Assembly (NCBI GenBank): GCA_022484565.1
Contig: JAKVKZ010000015.1
Coordinates: 1-52,224 of the forward strand
Direction: 5' to 3'
Source of the DNA: Muribaculaceae bacterium
GTDB taxonomy: Bacteria > Bacteroidota > Bacteroidia > Bacteroidales > Muribaculaceae
Length of the DNA: 52,224 nt
Positions 1-8,604 of this stretch are shown here, in pieces. A program made the position numbers and the translations under genes. How positions within the stretch are numbered: position 1 is the first letter of the stretch; the number at the start of each line of letters is the position of its first letter. A model generated the notes under the pieces. The model worked only from the letters and a program-made list of their open reading frames with translations. It searched no databases and was not told where the DNA came from.

Positions 1-249
1 GTGTCAGGCAAGACAACATATACCCACCGCAGGCTGAGGTCTGCCAGAAAAACGATAGCCAAGCATTTGCCGTGGCTGTTCACCTATGAGGAATATCCGG
101 ATTACGACATTCCCAACACCTCGAACAAACTGGAGGGGACCAACTCGGAAATGAAGCGCAGGCTGCATTCCCACAACGGTTTGACTGAACAGAACAAGAA
201 AAAGTTCATCGACGAGTTTTTGAAGACATGGGAAAAGCGGTCCCAATGA
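1..249 (+). CDS. transposase, C-terminal fragment (IS256-like), cut by window edge
   Basis: The reading frame is open at the first base of the window, so only the last 82 residues are visible and the GTG at position 1 is not a trustworthy start. The fragment contains the block IPNTSNKLEGTNSEMKRRL followed by HNGL, and ends in a basic, helical tail. From memory of the family, this arrangement (an IPNTxNxLEG block, then a conserved H-G pair) is the C-terminal end of the DDE catalytic domain of Bacteroidota transposases annotated as the IS256 variant Zn-binding type. The catalytic acidic residues upstream are outside the window. A hairpin follows the stop codon at once. No terminal inverted repeat could be confirmed because the left end is missing. 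The family is fairly secure, the exact IS is not. Confidence 0.65.
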   Translation: MSGKTTYTHRRLRSARKTIAKHLPWLFTYEEYPDYDIPNTSNKLEGTNSEMKRRLHSHNGLTEQNKKKFIDEFLKTWEKRSQ

Positions 250-253
250 AAAT

Positions 254-279
254 GGTGGCAGATTTCCGCATCTGCCACC
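254..279 (+). terminator. hairpin after transposase gene
   Basis: Perfect 10-bp stem (GGTGGCAGAT with ATCTGCCACC) around a 6-base loop, starting 4 bases after the transposase stop codon. There is no clean T-run behind it. It may end the transposase transcript or form part of the element's right end. Confidence 0.5.
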
Positions 280-414
280 ACCCCGCACTTTTATTGGTGC
301 CGCATTCATCAAGCTATCTCTGACTGGTTGCACTCCTGCAGAGCCAGTTTCCTTTTTGCTTGACTTTGCAAAGTTATGAAATCACTTCTTCTGAATACAT
401 ATCTCCTGAATTTT

Positions 415-472
415 TCAGCCTACCAAAATGTCATCTTGACAACTTTGGCTCTAAATCAGCCTACCAAATGTC
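415..472. repeat. two-copy direct repeat, 41-bp period
   Basis: TCAGCCTACCAAAATGTC at 415-432 returns as TCAGCCTACCAAATGTC at 456-472, one base shorter. It lies between the transposase fragment and the next gene. It may belong to the insertion boundary; no function is visible. Confidence 0.6.
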
Positions 473-489
473 TAATAGGCCTGAATTTC

Positions 490-966
490 TTATGAGCAAG
501 CTTTAAAAATCGCTTCTTCAAGATTATTGGAAGCAATGGTATATTCTCCTTTCGAATCCATTGAGAAACAATTCAAAACTCCACGAAATGTTTTTATTCT
601 GCACTGGCTGCCATCATCAAGAACAACATAAGCAATGCCGTCATCATCCCGCATGGCTAAATAGTTCACTTTTTCATTATGCAGATAAACTTCACCTGTG
701 GTACTTGGTTCGTATGCAAATGGAATTAAGTTTGATTCCATATTTTCTGCCATATCAACCAGCACATTGAATATAGCCCAAATCGACAATGTTAATAGAA
801 CAACTCCTATTCCAGTTACTATACCGATAAAACCAATTTCACTTGAGGCAAAGGATATGACAACAAAATATAGTGCCATTATTATCCCTATAACCAATAC
901 TGCGGTAGCACTTATTCTGAGCGCAGAATTGTGCTTAGCCTTTAAATCTTTTGTAATATTCTCCAT
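490..966 (-). CDS. small two-helix membrane protein of unknown function
   Basis: 158 residues, family not recognised. After a charged N-terminus (residues 1-17) there are two hydrophobic helices at about 18-41 and 46-70, then a soluble C-terminal half of about 85 residues containing the acidic stretch RDDDG and a possible small beta domain (IAYVVLDDGSQCRIKTF). The arrangement suggests an inner-membrane protein with a short hairpin anchor and a cytosolic or periplasmic tail. It follows xseB on the same strand with a 39-bp gap, so it may be the last gene of the xseA-xseB transcript. No catalytic motif is visible. Confidence 0.7.
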   Translation of the reverse strand: MENITKDLKAKHNSALRISATAVLVIGIIMALYFVVISFASSEIGFIGIVTGIGVVLLTLSIWAIFNVLVDMAENMESNLIPFAYEPSTTGEVYLHNEKVNYLAMRDDDGIAYVVLDDGSQCRIKTFRGVLNCFSMDSKGEYTIASNNLEEAIFKACS

Positions 967-1005
967 AATTTAATATTGTTTTTTACTTCATGAAATCATT
1001 GAGTT

Positions 1006-1224
1006 TTATCCCTCAATCTCAGCAAGAATTTTCTTCAGTTCCTCATCGGTGCTTTGAAGTTTTGCCTTGCATATTTTCAATAGCTGAAGCGACCGCGTCG
1101 TGTATGCCGACAGATTATCGATGCTGCACTCGTCGCTTTGCATTGCGGCAACAATTTTTTCCAACTCTTCAACGGCCTGTGAATAAGTCAATTTTGAATC
1201 GTCAATTTTCTTTTCTTCTTCCAT
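1006..1224 (-). CDS. xseB: exodeoxyribonuclease VII small subunit
   Basis: 72 residues, the usual size of XseB. The core (YSQAVEELEKIVAAMQ, then an LxxxxxRSLQLLKxCKAKL helix) matches the two-helix coiled coil of this family. XseB subunits bind XseA to form the cytosolic nuclease that degrades single-stranded DNA in both directions to oligonucleotides, in repair and recombination. The gene lies 13 bp downstream of xseA on the same strand, the normal pairing, and is presumably made from the xseA promoter. Charged lysine/glutamate-rich ends flank the helices, and nothing is missing compared with the family. Confidence 0.93.
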   Translation of the reverse strand: MEEEKKIDDSKLTYSQAVEELEKIVAAMQSDECSIDNLSAYTTRSLQLLKICKAKLQSTDEELKKILAEIEG

Positions 1225-1237
1225 TTTATTTTGTTTT

Positions 1238-2584
1238 TTATTGTTCTGATTTTTCGTTCTCTTTCACCGTTTCCACTGTAGATGCCACTGCTCCTGCATT
1301 GAAATGTGTGGTAATGGCATCACCGATTTTCAGCATTGAGGCATCAGTTATTATCTTTCCGTCGTGCATGGTAAGTGTGTAACCTCTTTTCAAGGTATTC
1401 CTCGGTGAGAGTATTTCCACCTTTTCCTCAAGTGCTTTCACCCTCTGGCCTTCGCTTTGCATTTTCTGCCGTGCGTTTTGTGCTATTTTGTTTGCAGCTA
1501 ATTTCAACTCAGTGTGCGATGCCATCAATCTGCCATGCACGGTTGGAGACAAAGCCTGCAAATACTTTTCAAGTTTCATTCGGCTCTTTTCCAACGTGTT
1601 CTTTGCCGAAGGGGCAATGGTTGCGGAATAGAATGTCAATTGCTCTTTGGCTCCTTTTATATGATTCTGCACCGTATTCACTACCTGCTTCGATAAATCA
1701 TCAACATGATCCAGCGCTGCCGTACCTTTATTGATTAGCGTTTGCGCCGCGTCTGTCGGAGTTTTCACCCGCAATGCCGCCACATAGTCGAGCACTGTAG
1801 TGTCCCGTTCATGCCCAATTCCTATTATTATCGGAATTGGGAACTGTGCTATCGTTGAGGCCAAATCGTAATCGTCAAACCAGTTCAAATCCGATGTCGC
1901 GCCGCCACCTCTGATTATTACCACGCAGTCGAACAGTTCTATATGCTCATTTATCCTGTCAAGGGCTTCCAGCACCGACGGCACTGTTTCAGTCCCCTGC
2001 ATCATGGCTTGGAAAAGGCAAGTGTAGAACGCTATTCCTCCGGCATTTCCAGAAAGTTGATTCATAAAATCGCCATACCCGGCTGCGGTAGCCGATGAAA
2101 TTATTGCGATTCTTTGCGGTACTTCAGGCCATTCCAACGATTTGTTCATGTCGATAATTCTATCAGCCTTAAGCCGCTTGATTATCTCAAGCCGCTTCTT
2201 CACCATATCGCCTAAGGTGAATTCGGGATAAATGTCGCTGATTACTGCGCTCAATCCATATTGCTCATGAAAATTGGCCGACAATTTCACCATCACCTTT
2301 ATTCCGCTGGTGAATTTTTGTTCGGTTACGCTTTCAAACTTGTATTTCAGCATCGGGAAGGTGCTACCCCAAATTATTGCACGGAGTTTTGCTTCCGTCA
2401 CTCCCGTTTTATCATTCTTCTGGATAAGTTCCAGATAGCAATGCCCGGTCCTGTTCACCCCGACATCGCTCAATTCGGCCGTAACCCACACATTCTGCAA
2501 CTCATCCGTGCAGAATATCACGTCCTTAACTATTTGATTATATTTCAGCAGCGTTATGCCAACCGGTACTTCACTCGCTTCCAT
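1238..2584 (-). CDS. xseA: exodeoxyribonuclease VII large subunit
   Basis: 448 residues, the normal length. An N-terminal OB-fold (about residues 10-110, single-strand DNA binding) is followed by the catalytic domain, which carries the family signature RGGGATSDLNWFDD (around 225-240) and IGIGHERDTTVLDYVA with a following KTPTDAAQ. A long helical region (about 285-420) is the arm that XseB subunits wrap around. The enzyme is the catalytic part of exonuclease VII, acting on single-stranded DNA in the cytosol. The start is supported by a TAACTTTG promoter element about 40 bp upstream. It is probably the first gene of a transcript with xseB and perhaps the small membrane protein. Confidence 0.96.
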   Translation of the reverse strand: MEASEVPVGITLLKYNQIVKDVIFCTDELQNVWVTAELSDVGVNRTGHCYLELIQKNDKTGVTEAKLRAIIWGSTFPMLKYKFESVTEQKFTSGIKVMVKLSANFHEQYGLSAVISDIYPEFTLGDMVKKRLEIIKRLKADRIIDMNKSLEWPEVPQRIAIISSATAAGYGDFMNQLSGNAGGIAFYTCLFQAMMQGTETVPSVLEALDRINEHIELFDCVVIIRGGGATSDLNWFDDYDLASTIAQFPIPIIIGIGHERDTTVLDYVAALRVKTPTDAAQTLINKGTAALDHVDDLSKQVVNTVQNHIKGAKEQLTFYSATIAPSAKNTLEKSRMKLEKYLQALSPTVHGRLMASHTELKLAANKIAQNARQKMQSEGQRVKALEEKVEILSPRNTLKRGYTLTMHDGKIITDASMLKIGDAITTHFNAGAVASTVETVKENEKSEQ

Positions 2585-2624
2585 TTATTATTCTTAATTT
2601 TTTTCAGCGTTCATGCGCTTTCCG

Positions 2625-2655
2625 CAAAGTTAGCATCTTTACTTCATTCCACAAA
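2625..2655 (-). promoter_or_regulatory. promoter for xseA
   Basis: On the minus strand, TAACTTTG (2632-2625) matches the Bacteroidota -7 consensus TAnnTTTG, with TTTG at 2655-2652 in the -33 position, 19 bases away. The xseA start codon is about 40 bases downstream. Confidence 0.65.
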
Positions 2656-2767
2656 CATATTCTCCCGCCTTTTCCACAAAATTTATGGTGGGCTGCGCAT
2701 CACTGCGTTACGCACCAAATTCAACTAAACTATTACTTGTGATTACTTTATCAACTATTAATTATCT

Positions 2768-3082
2768 CTATTTAACCTTAACTTTAGTTGTCACATTACC
2801 AGTGCGAACTATGTAAAGTCCAGCCGGCAACTCTATTACATTCTTGCTTGTACTTTCTATTAATCTGCCTGTAATGTCGAACACAGCCGCAGATGATGCT
2901 CCTGTCACGGTAATAATTCCGTCTCCGCCCGTCACACTAATTTCATCCGCTGTCACGCCCTCAATACCAGTCGGTGTATTGCTGCCGGCAGTAAGCGTGA
3001 AATCAGCATTGTTGCTTCCATCAGTGATTGATTCCACTTTTATGTCTTCGACATATTTATCTATCCACGCTGTCTGATTCAA
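2768..3082 (-). pseudogene. 3' remnant of a secreted sorting-domain protein
   Basis: About 104 residues with no ATG at the left end: the frame opens right after a TAG stop with a TTG, and no signal peptide is present. The C-terminal about 70 residues (TGIEGVTADEISVTGGDGI, VFDITGR, then LPAGLYIVR and a lysine-valine tail) match the C-terminal domain of the secreted proteins at 42063, 47818 and, loosely, 49478. Such domains direct or anchor exported proteins in Bacteroidales. The simplest reading is the leftover tail of a large secreted protein whose 5' part was deleted. A short functional protein is less likely because export would need a signal peptide. Confidence 0.6.
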
Positions 3083-3166
3083 CTATCAACTATCCTATTG
3101 CTGAACTTCAAAAAAAGTAGTGGAAAAGTAGTGGTTTGGATGCTTTTCCATGCCATTTCTTTTTTG

Positions 3167-3193
3167 TTGTCTTATCCCTTATTCTTATCTTTG
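3167..3193 (+). promoter_or_regulatory. promoter for lpxB
   Basis: TTG at 3167-3169 and TATCTTTG at 3186-3193 (16-bp gap) match the Bacteroidota -33/-7 pair. The lpxB ATG at 3219 lies 25 bases on, which argues against an upstream start at 3150. Confidence 0.75.
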
Positions 3194-3218
3194 CGCATTA
3201 ATTCAACACTACAGGGAT

Positions 3219-4394
3219 ATGAAATATTTCTTGATTGCCGGCGAAGCCTCTGGCGACATCCACGCCGCCCAACTCATCAAAGAGCTGAAGCAGCAGGACA
3301 AAGATGCCTCATTCGGCTTCCTTGGTGGCGACTTGATGGAACAAGCTGCCGGCTGCAAGCCCATAATTCACTACAAGGACATGGCCTACATGGGCTTCAT
3401 CGAAGTAATCAAGCATCTACAGGAAATCCTTGGATTCATGCGCACTGCCGAAAATCACATTTCCGGCGAACGCCCCGATGCTGTAATTCTTATTGATTAT
3501 CCATCGTTCAACCTTAAAGTGGCAAAATACGCTTTCGAAGCGGGTGTGCCGGTTTTCTATTTTATTTCGCCAAAGGTGTGGGCATGGAAAGAATATCGTG
3601 TCAACGACATTAAGCGATATGTAAAGGAAGTTTACTCGATATTGCCTTTTGAGACTAAATTCTATGCCACTCATAATTACCGCGTGGAATATGTTGGTAA
3701 TCCTACTGTTAAGGAAATCTCCGATGCTCAACGCAACTTCATGGGCGAACTGAATTTCCGCAACAAATACAATCTTGACCCGGGCATGCCTATTATTGCG
3801 GTCGTTCCAGGTTCACGACGCAAGGAAATAGTGAACAACTTGCCTGAAATGCTTTTGGCGGCCCGTACTTTTGCCGATCATCAGACGGTGATTGCCGCAG
3901 CTCCCAACATCGACCCAAGTCTCTATGAAGGCATCATCAATTCCATTGCCACCGGCGACCAGCCTCCCGTAATCCACAACGACACTTTCCAACTCATCCA
4001 TAGCGCCAGGGCAGCTCTCGTCACTTCAGGCACGGCATCGCTTGAAACGGCTGTACTCGGCACTCCGCAAGTGGTGTGCTATCGGCTCAACGGCAGCCGC
4101 ATTCTCCGTGCCATCTATCCGATTGCAATCCACACCAAGTATATTTCACTGCCAAATCTCATAAATGATGCTCCCGTAGTCGATGAATTGATTCTCGACC
4201 AAAGCAACTGGAAAAATATTGCCGTCCACCTGCGCCCGCTACTCAAAGATTCTCCGCAGCGCTCGGCAATGCTCAAGGGTTACGCTGAAATGATGCGCCG
4301 TCTCGGCACCACCGATTGCGCCGCATTAGCCGCTTCAAGGCTTATCAGCCGCATCAATCACGATGCGAAATTCAAAAATTTCCCGCAGCAATGA
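3219..4394 (+). CDS. lpxB: lipid-A-disaccharide synthase
   Basis: 391 residues from the ATG at 3219; the longer open frame from 3150 would overlap the promoter and adds a non-conserved leader. The protein begins MKYFLIAGEASGD, the GEASGD motif of LpxB, followed by FxGGDLM and, in the C-terminal half, VVPGSRRKEI and TSGTASLETAVLGTPQVVCY, all hallmarks of this GT19 glycosyltransferase. It joins UDP-diacylglucosamine to lipid X, making the lipid A disaccharide on the inner face of the cytoplasmic membrane. The next gene overlaps its stop codon (ATGA), so the two are translationally coupled. An lpxH-type gene for the preceding step lies at 23760, unlinked within the window. Confidence 0.96.
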   Translation: MKYFLIAGEASGDIHAAQLIKELKQQDKDASFGFLGGDLMEQAAGCKPIIHYKDMAYMGFIEVIKHLQEILGFMRTAENHISGERPDAVILIDYPSFNLKVAKYAFEAGVPVFYFISPKVWAWKEYRVNDIKRYVKEVYSILPFETKFYATHNYRVEYVGNPTVKEISDAQRNFMGELNFRNKYNLDPGMPIIAVVPGSRRKEIVNNLPEMLLAARTFADHQTVIAAAPNIDPSLYEGIINSIATGDQPPVIHNDTFQLIHSARAALVTSGTASLETAVLGTPQVVCYRLNGSRILRAIYPIAIHTKYISLPNLINDAPVVDELILDQSNWKNIAVHLRPLLKDSPQRSAMLKGYAEMMRRLGTTDCAALAASRLISRINHDAKFKNFPQQ

Positions 4395-4894
4395 GTGATT
4401 GTGTGAAGCCTGTCAGCGTGCTTATGGTCTGCTCGGGCAATATTTGCCGCTCGCCGGCCGCCCAAGTGGTGCTGTCGGCCCTTGCCGCTAAGCGTGGTGT
4501 GGCGCATCTCTTGTCGGTCGATTCTGCTGGACTTTATGCCGGCGATGAGGGTTGTCCTGCCGACCGCCGCATGGTTGTGCATTCACGCGCCCGTGGCTAT
4601 TGCATCGACCATCGTGCCCGCTTGGTCACTGGCTCTGACTTTGAGCAGTCCGACATCATCATTGCCATGGACAATGCCAATCTCGACCTTTTGCGCGATA
4701 TGGCTGCCACTGCTAACGAATCGCGTAAAATCGTCATGGTGGGCCGGTTCATCCGCCATTACCCCGAATATGATTACATTCCCGACCCTTATTATGGGGG
4801 CGCCGAGGGATTTGAGATAGTTCTCAACCTCCTTGAAGATGCATGCAATGCCATCATTGATGATTTATTGGCAGATAAATTGCCGATATTCTGA
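4391..4894 (+). CDS. low-molecular-weight protein-tyrosine-phosphatase
   Basis: 167 residues from the ATG at 4391, chosen because it overlaps the lpxB stop (ATGA) and gives the normal length; an in-frame start at 4316 lies inside lpxB. The P-loop CSGNICRSP (residues 14-22) holds the nucleophile Cys14 and the phosphate-binding Arg20. The general-acid loop appears as IPDPYYGG near the C-terminus. These small cytosolic enzymes hydrolyse phosphotyrosine through a cysteinyl-phosphate intermediate; in other bacteria some partner tyrosine kinases of capsule export, but no such kinase is seen here. The coupling to lpxB could mean co-expression with envelope biogenesis; this is inference. Confidence 0.92.
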   Translation: MSDCVKPVSVLMVCSGNICRSPAAQVVLSALAAKRGVAHLLSVDSAGLYAGDEGCPADRRMVVHSRARGYCIDHRARLVTGSDFEQSDIIIAMDNANLDLLRDMAATANESRKIVMVGRFIRHYPEYDYIPDPYYGGAEGFEIVLNLLEDACNAIIDDLLADKLPIF

Positions 4895-4912
4895 TATTTT
4901 TCACTACCTTTG
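4880..4912 (+). promoter_or_regulatory. promoter for the GH20 gene
   Basis: TTG at 4880-4882 and TACCTTTG at 4905-4912, with a 22-bp gap. The -33 part lies inside the end of the phosphatase gene. The ATG of the GH20 gene is 50 bp downstream. Confidence 0.6.
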
Positions 4913-4961
4913 AACTCCAATCGCCTAATTAATTTAATATACCATATTATTCTATAAACAA

Positions 4962-7463
4962 ATGAACATAAAGAAATACATTTTTGCCGTTGCTGCGGCT
5001 TGCGTTGGCGTTTCGGCCATCGCTGCTGCCAAGGCTCCCATTGCAGTGAAATGGGAAATGGGCATTAACGAGTTTAAACCGGGCTTTTGCAGCACCCAGT
5101 TCACCATCCGCAATATCAGCGGCTCCACTCTCAATTCCGATTGGGATTTCTATTACAACATGTTTTCACGCTCTATCTCCACTCCCGACGGCTCAACTGT
5201 TGAAGTGAAGGAGATAGCGCCTAACTATTACCGCATCAAGCCTAACGGCCTTTACAAGCCACTTGCTGCCGGCGATTCATTGAAGGTCACTGTGCTTATG
5301 GAAGGCACTTTCCGCAGTATCTGCTATGGTCCTGGTGGAGGTCATTTCGCTTTCAACGGCTCAACTGATGTTCCGATTCCGGTGCAAATTTTCATTCCCG
5401 TAATGAACGACCCTCGCCAATGGACGGTGCCTGGACATGAACTTGTTAACTACCCCGACGGAAAATTCATGTACGATTTCAATGGTCAGATTAATCCTGC
5501 CGGAACTGAATACACCGGCAACGCCTACAATGTTTTCCCTACTCCAAAATCCATAAGGCTTACTTCCGGCATCGTCACTTTCCCTTCTTCCGTCAGCATT
5601 AGTGCGAAAGATGCCTTGAACACTGCTGAAGATTATCTTAACGAAAAGCTCGAAAATTGCGGCATTTCCGTTTCCAAAAGGGCAAGAATGAACATATCGC
5701 TTCAGATTCTTCCTAACAATGTGCAGAATCCTGAATATTATGAGATGCGGGTTGTGGCAGGCAAAATCATAATCGCCGGCAGCACCGAAACTGGCGTGCT
5801 GAATGGCGTTAAGACTCTTGTAGCAGTGGTTGAACGCGGTGGCGGAGCAGGTACAAAAATGCCTGAAGCTGTCATAACCGATTATCCCGACTTTCATTAT
5901 CGCGGAATGTCGGTTGACATTGCACGCAATTTCACTAAAGCTGCCGACCTGAAAAAGCTTATAGATGTGCTCGGCTCTTTAAAAATAAACACTTTCCAAC
6001 TGCATTTCACCGATGATGAGGCTTGGCGCCTTGAAATCAGTGGTATTCCGGAACTCACGCAAGTTGGAAGCCGAAAAGGCCTTACCAACGATGAGAAGGA
6101 ATTTCTTATCCAGACTTATGCAGGCAACGGCAATCCTAACGACACCACCACTTCCGCCAACGGTTATATTAGCCGTGCCCAATTCATCGACATCATTAAA
6201 TACGCTGCCTCCCGTGGCGTTGAGATAATTCCCGAAATTGAATCGCCTGGGCATGCACGCGCAGCCATCGTTTCGCTGAAAGCCCGCTACAGCAAGCTTA
6301 TCGCCACAAATCCGGCTGAAGCCAACCGCTATCGCGTGTGGGACCTCAACGACAAATCCGACTTCACTTCCTCACAGGGCTATCACGACAACATCCTTAA
6401 CGTAGGCGAAGAAGGAACTTACCGATTCATGGAAAAGGTTATCGATGAAATAATCTCCATGTATGCCGAAGCTGGCGTGAAACTCAAAACCATGCATATC
6501 GGCGGCGACGAAGTTCCTGAAGGCGCATGGAGCGCATCTCCTTCCATTGAAGCTCTAAAGGCAAAGGAAGGCATCAAGACTGAGCACGAACTTGCCGCTT
6601 ATTATCTCGACCGCGTCTCTGCATTCATAGCTTCCAAAGGGCTGAAAACTGGCGGCTGGCAGGAAGTCGCAGCAAATCATCCCGATGCTTTCAACAAGCG
6701 TGTGGCCCCACGAATCAATGGCGTAGGAGTTTGGAGTACAATGGGCAGCAGCGACAAAGTGCCTTACGAGATTGCCAACAGCGGTTATCCTGTAATTCTC
6801 AGCAACGTGAACAATTTCTATTACGATATGGTCTATAGCCGTCATCAGTACGAACTTGGACTGAATTGGGGCGGTGCTGTGAGCGAATTTGAATCGTGGA
6901 ACGCTCAACCGTACAATATGTACCGCTCGGCTCGTTATAATTACTACACCGGCAAACCTTTCGACTTGGCTAAGGCTGCCGATGGCAAACCGGCACTTGA
7001 GAAGAAGGAAAACATTATCGGCGTGCAGGGTCAGCTCTGGGCAGAGACCATCCGCAATTTCCCGCAGGTCGAAAGTTATATTTTCCCGAAAATTCTCGGC
7101 ATGGTCGAACGTGGCTGGGATGCAATTCCCGATTGGGGCAACGATTACACCGATTTCACCCGCTACAATGCCGAACGTGCCCAGTACAACCTGAAAATAG
7201 GGCTTGAGGAACTTCCTCGTCTTGAAAAAATTGGCTGCAATTTCCATATCGGTCAGCCGGGTATAATCGTCAAGGACGGCCAGTTGCTTGCCAACAGTCA
7301 ATATCCTGGAGAAACGATTCGCTACACCCTCGATGGGTCAGAACCTACTGCCACTTCCGCTGAATGGACAGCGCCAGTGCCAGTGCCTGATTCCGCCAAA
7401 CTGATTAAAGCTAAAGCATTCTATCTTGGCAAAGAGAGCGTAACCACATACCTCTTCCGATAG
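4962..7463 (+). CDS. secreted beta-N-acetylhexosaminidase, GH20
   Basis: 833 residues with a Sec signal peptide (residues 1 to about 25, ending in an Ala-rich stretch). Domain order: an N-terminal chitobiase-type carbohydrate-binding domain (about 27-150), a GH20 N-terminal alpha/beta domain (about 185-300), the GH20 TIM barrel (about 310-700) and a C-terminal chitobiase-type domain (about 750-833, with YTLDGSEPT). The catalytic Asp-Glu pair is D516-E517 in HIGGDEVPEGAW; the substrate-site segment LQLHFTDDEAWRLEI is also present. GH20 enzymes remove terminal GlcNAc or GalNAc from glycans by substrate-assisted catalysis. Location is probably periplasmic or outer-membrane associated; it lacks the sorting domain seen on other secreted proteins here. 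It is a single-gene unit with its own promoter and terminator. Confidence 0.95.
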   Translation: MNIKKYIFAVAAACVGVSAIAAAKAPIAVKWEMGINEFKPGFCSTQFTIRNISGSTLNSDWDFYYNMFSRSISTPDGSTVEVKEIAPNYYRIKPNGLYKPLAAGDSLKVTVLMEGTFRSICYGPGGGHFAFNGSTDVPIPVQIFIPVMNDPRQWTVPGHELVNYPDGKFMYDFNGQINPAGTEYTGNAYNVFPTPKSIRLTSGIVTFPSSVSISAKDALNTAEDYLNEKLENCGISVSKRARMNISLQILPNNVQNPEYYEMRVVAGKIIIAGSTETGVLNGVKTLVAVVERGGGAGTKMPEAVITDYPDFHYRGMSVDIARNFTKAADLKKLIDVLGSLKINTFQLHFTDDEAWRLEISGIPELTQVGSRKGLTNDEKEFLIQTYAGNGNPNDTTTSANGYISRAQFIDIIKYAASRGVEIIPEIESPGHARAAIVSLKARYSKLIATNPAEANRYRVWDLNDKSDFTSSQGYHDNILNVGEEGTYRFMEKVIDEIISMYAEAGVKLKTMHIGGDEVPEGAWSASPSIEALKAKEGIKTEHELAAYYLDRVSAFIASKGLKTGGWQEVAANHPDAFNKRVAPRINGVGVWSTMGSSDKVPYEIANSGYPVILSNVNNFYYDMVYSRHQYELGLNWGGAVSEFESWNAQPYNMYRSARYNYYTGKPFDLAKAADGKPALEKKENIIGVQGQLWAETIRNFPQVESYIFPKILGMVERGWDAIPDWGNDYTDFTRYNAERAQYNLKIGLEELPRLEKIGCNFHIGQPGIIVKDGQLLANSQYPGETIRYTLDGSEPTATSAEWTAPVPVPDSAKLIKAKAFYLGKESVTTYLFR

Positions 7464-7483
7464 TAATATCTTTCAACAATAAT

Positions 7484-7533
7484 ATTGCAGCCGTAGAATA
7501 TTTCTCAAAATATTTTTCGGCTGCAATTTTTTT
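7484..7533 (+). terminator. terminator of the GH20 gene
   Basis: The arms ATTGCAGCCG and CGGCTGCAAT, with a further inner AT-rich stem, are followed by a run of seven T. It lies 21 bp after the GH20 stop codon and is a classic intrinsic terminator. Confidence 0.85.
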
Positions 7534-7573
7534 ATCCATTCTGCTCGCGATTGCTGAAGATTCCCCGTTCTGT

Positions 7574-8395
7574 CTATTTCAGTTCACCGGCAAACACCAG
7601 CTTTATTTTATCGGCAAGTTCCTTGAACGGAGCAGGCATTGAAGTGTTGTTCCCAAACAATGAGCGAATCAGTTCACCGTTTTCAAAAATCGCCATCGAT
7701 TCGTAAGGCACATCGGAATTTCCATCTGAATTACATTCTTCTAATGTCACGTTTTGAAACTGTTCAAAAGCCTTCGGCGAGAATAATTCGTTAGCCGTTT
7801 TTATCCCGAATTTGAGTTCAACAGAATTTTGCATGTTCCGCTGCTTTTTCGAAATACTTTCATTCCAGTGTACACAATAAGCCTCATCATCGCCTCTTGA
7901 AAATCTGATTTCAAACACTTCTTTTTTATTGCTCATGAAAGAATCTTTTAGGCAATATAGAATCACCACACCATATTTAGCCAGCTCTTCCTCACGCTTC
8001 AAATTCAGTAGTTTTAGATTTTCGATTATGTATTTATATCCCAACGGAATATCAACGTAATTATTTGCGCAGAACTCACAAAAGGCCACATCATTCACAA
8101 AAACGCTCAGCGATGTGCGTATTCCATTATTCGATTCTCCATTAGTGGCTGCATTCGAAGGCAACATCTTGATTTCTTTCAATGCCTCATCCGAAAACAA
8201 CTTATTGGCGGTAGCAACGCTGAAATCGAAAACATGCTTTTCCGATTTTCTCTCGCCTTTTTCATCCTTATAATTGTAAACATGCTTATAAACAGCAGCA
8301 TCACCATCTCTGGAGAAACTCACACTGAAAATAGCCTTTTCATCTGTGTTGAGCATGTTTATTCTAAGCCCCAAAATATTTATAGAATCTGCCAT
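7574..8395 (-). CDS. hypothetical protein with two tandem copies of one domain
   Basis: 273 residues from the ATG at 8395. The longer frame (to 8464) is rejected because a TAATTTTG promoter element lies inside it. The family is not recognised. The protein is an internal duplication: residues about 15-130 and 150-270 share the order F-S-R (SVSFSRDGD versus EIRFSRGDDEAY), then FDFSVATANKLFSDEAL versus LKFGIKTANELFSPKAF, then SLSVFVNDV versus SMAIFENGE, then a YKYIIENLK versus FKELADKIK helix. No signal peptide or membrane helix is seen, so it is probably cytosolic. It lies downstream of the Druantia-like helicase on the same strand but 209 bp away and with its own promoter, so it may be an accessory gene of the island or an unrelated neighbour. 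Confidence 0.7.
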   Translation of the reverse strand: MADSINILGLRINMLNTDEKAIFSVSFSRDGDAAVYKHVYNYKDEKGERKSEKHVFDFSVATANKLFSDEALKEIKMLPSNAATNGESNNGIRTSLSVFVNDVAFCEFCANNYVDIPLGYKYIIENLKLLNLKREEELAKYGVVILYCLKDSFMSNKKEVFEIRFSRGDDEAYCVHWNESISKKQRNMQNSVELKFGIKTANELFSPKAFEQFQNVTLEECNSDGNSDVPYESMAIFENGELIRSLFGNNTSMPAPFKELADKIKLVFAGELK

Positions 8396-8446
8396 TGATA
8401 ATAGATAATTGTAGTAGATAATTGTAGTTGGACAGAAGAACCGCCG

Positions 8447-8454
8447 CAAAATTA
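8447..8454 (-). promoter_or_regulatory. -7 element for the duplicated-domain gene
   Basis: Minus-strand TAATTTTG matches TAnnTTTG. It sits 51 bp before the ATG at 8395 and inside the longer possible reading frame, which decides the start. No clear -33 element was identified. Confidence 0.5.
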
Positions 8455-8604
8455 TATAATCCATTCGTCAATAGCAAGAGAAATTACAAATTTGTAATTT
8501 CTGCTTGCCATTAAATATACTTTCAAATACGAATAGATAGTCAGAAGAGTATTAGCCAACTATTTAAGTCATAAAACAAGAAATATGATCTGCCGATTCC
8601 TATA

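Noticed and set aside
3150..3218. N-terminal extension of LpxB from an upstream ATG
   Set aside because: It overlaps the -7 promoter element and adds 23 residues before the conserved MKYFLIAGEASGD start.
6555..7301. 248-codon minus-strand ORF inside the GH20 gene
   Set aside because: Antisense shadow of a clearly conserved catalytic domain; no promoter or protein signature.
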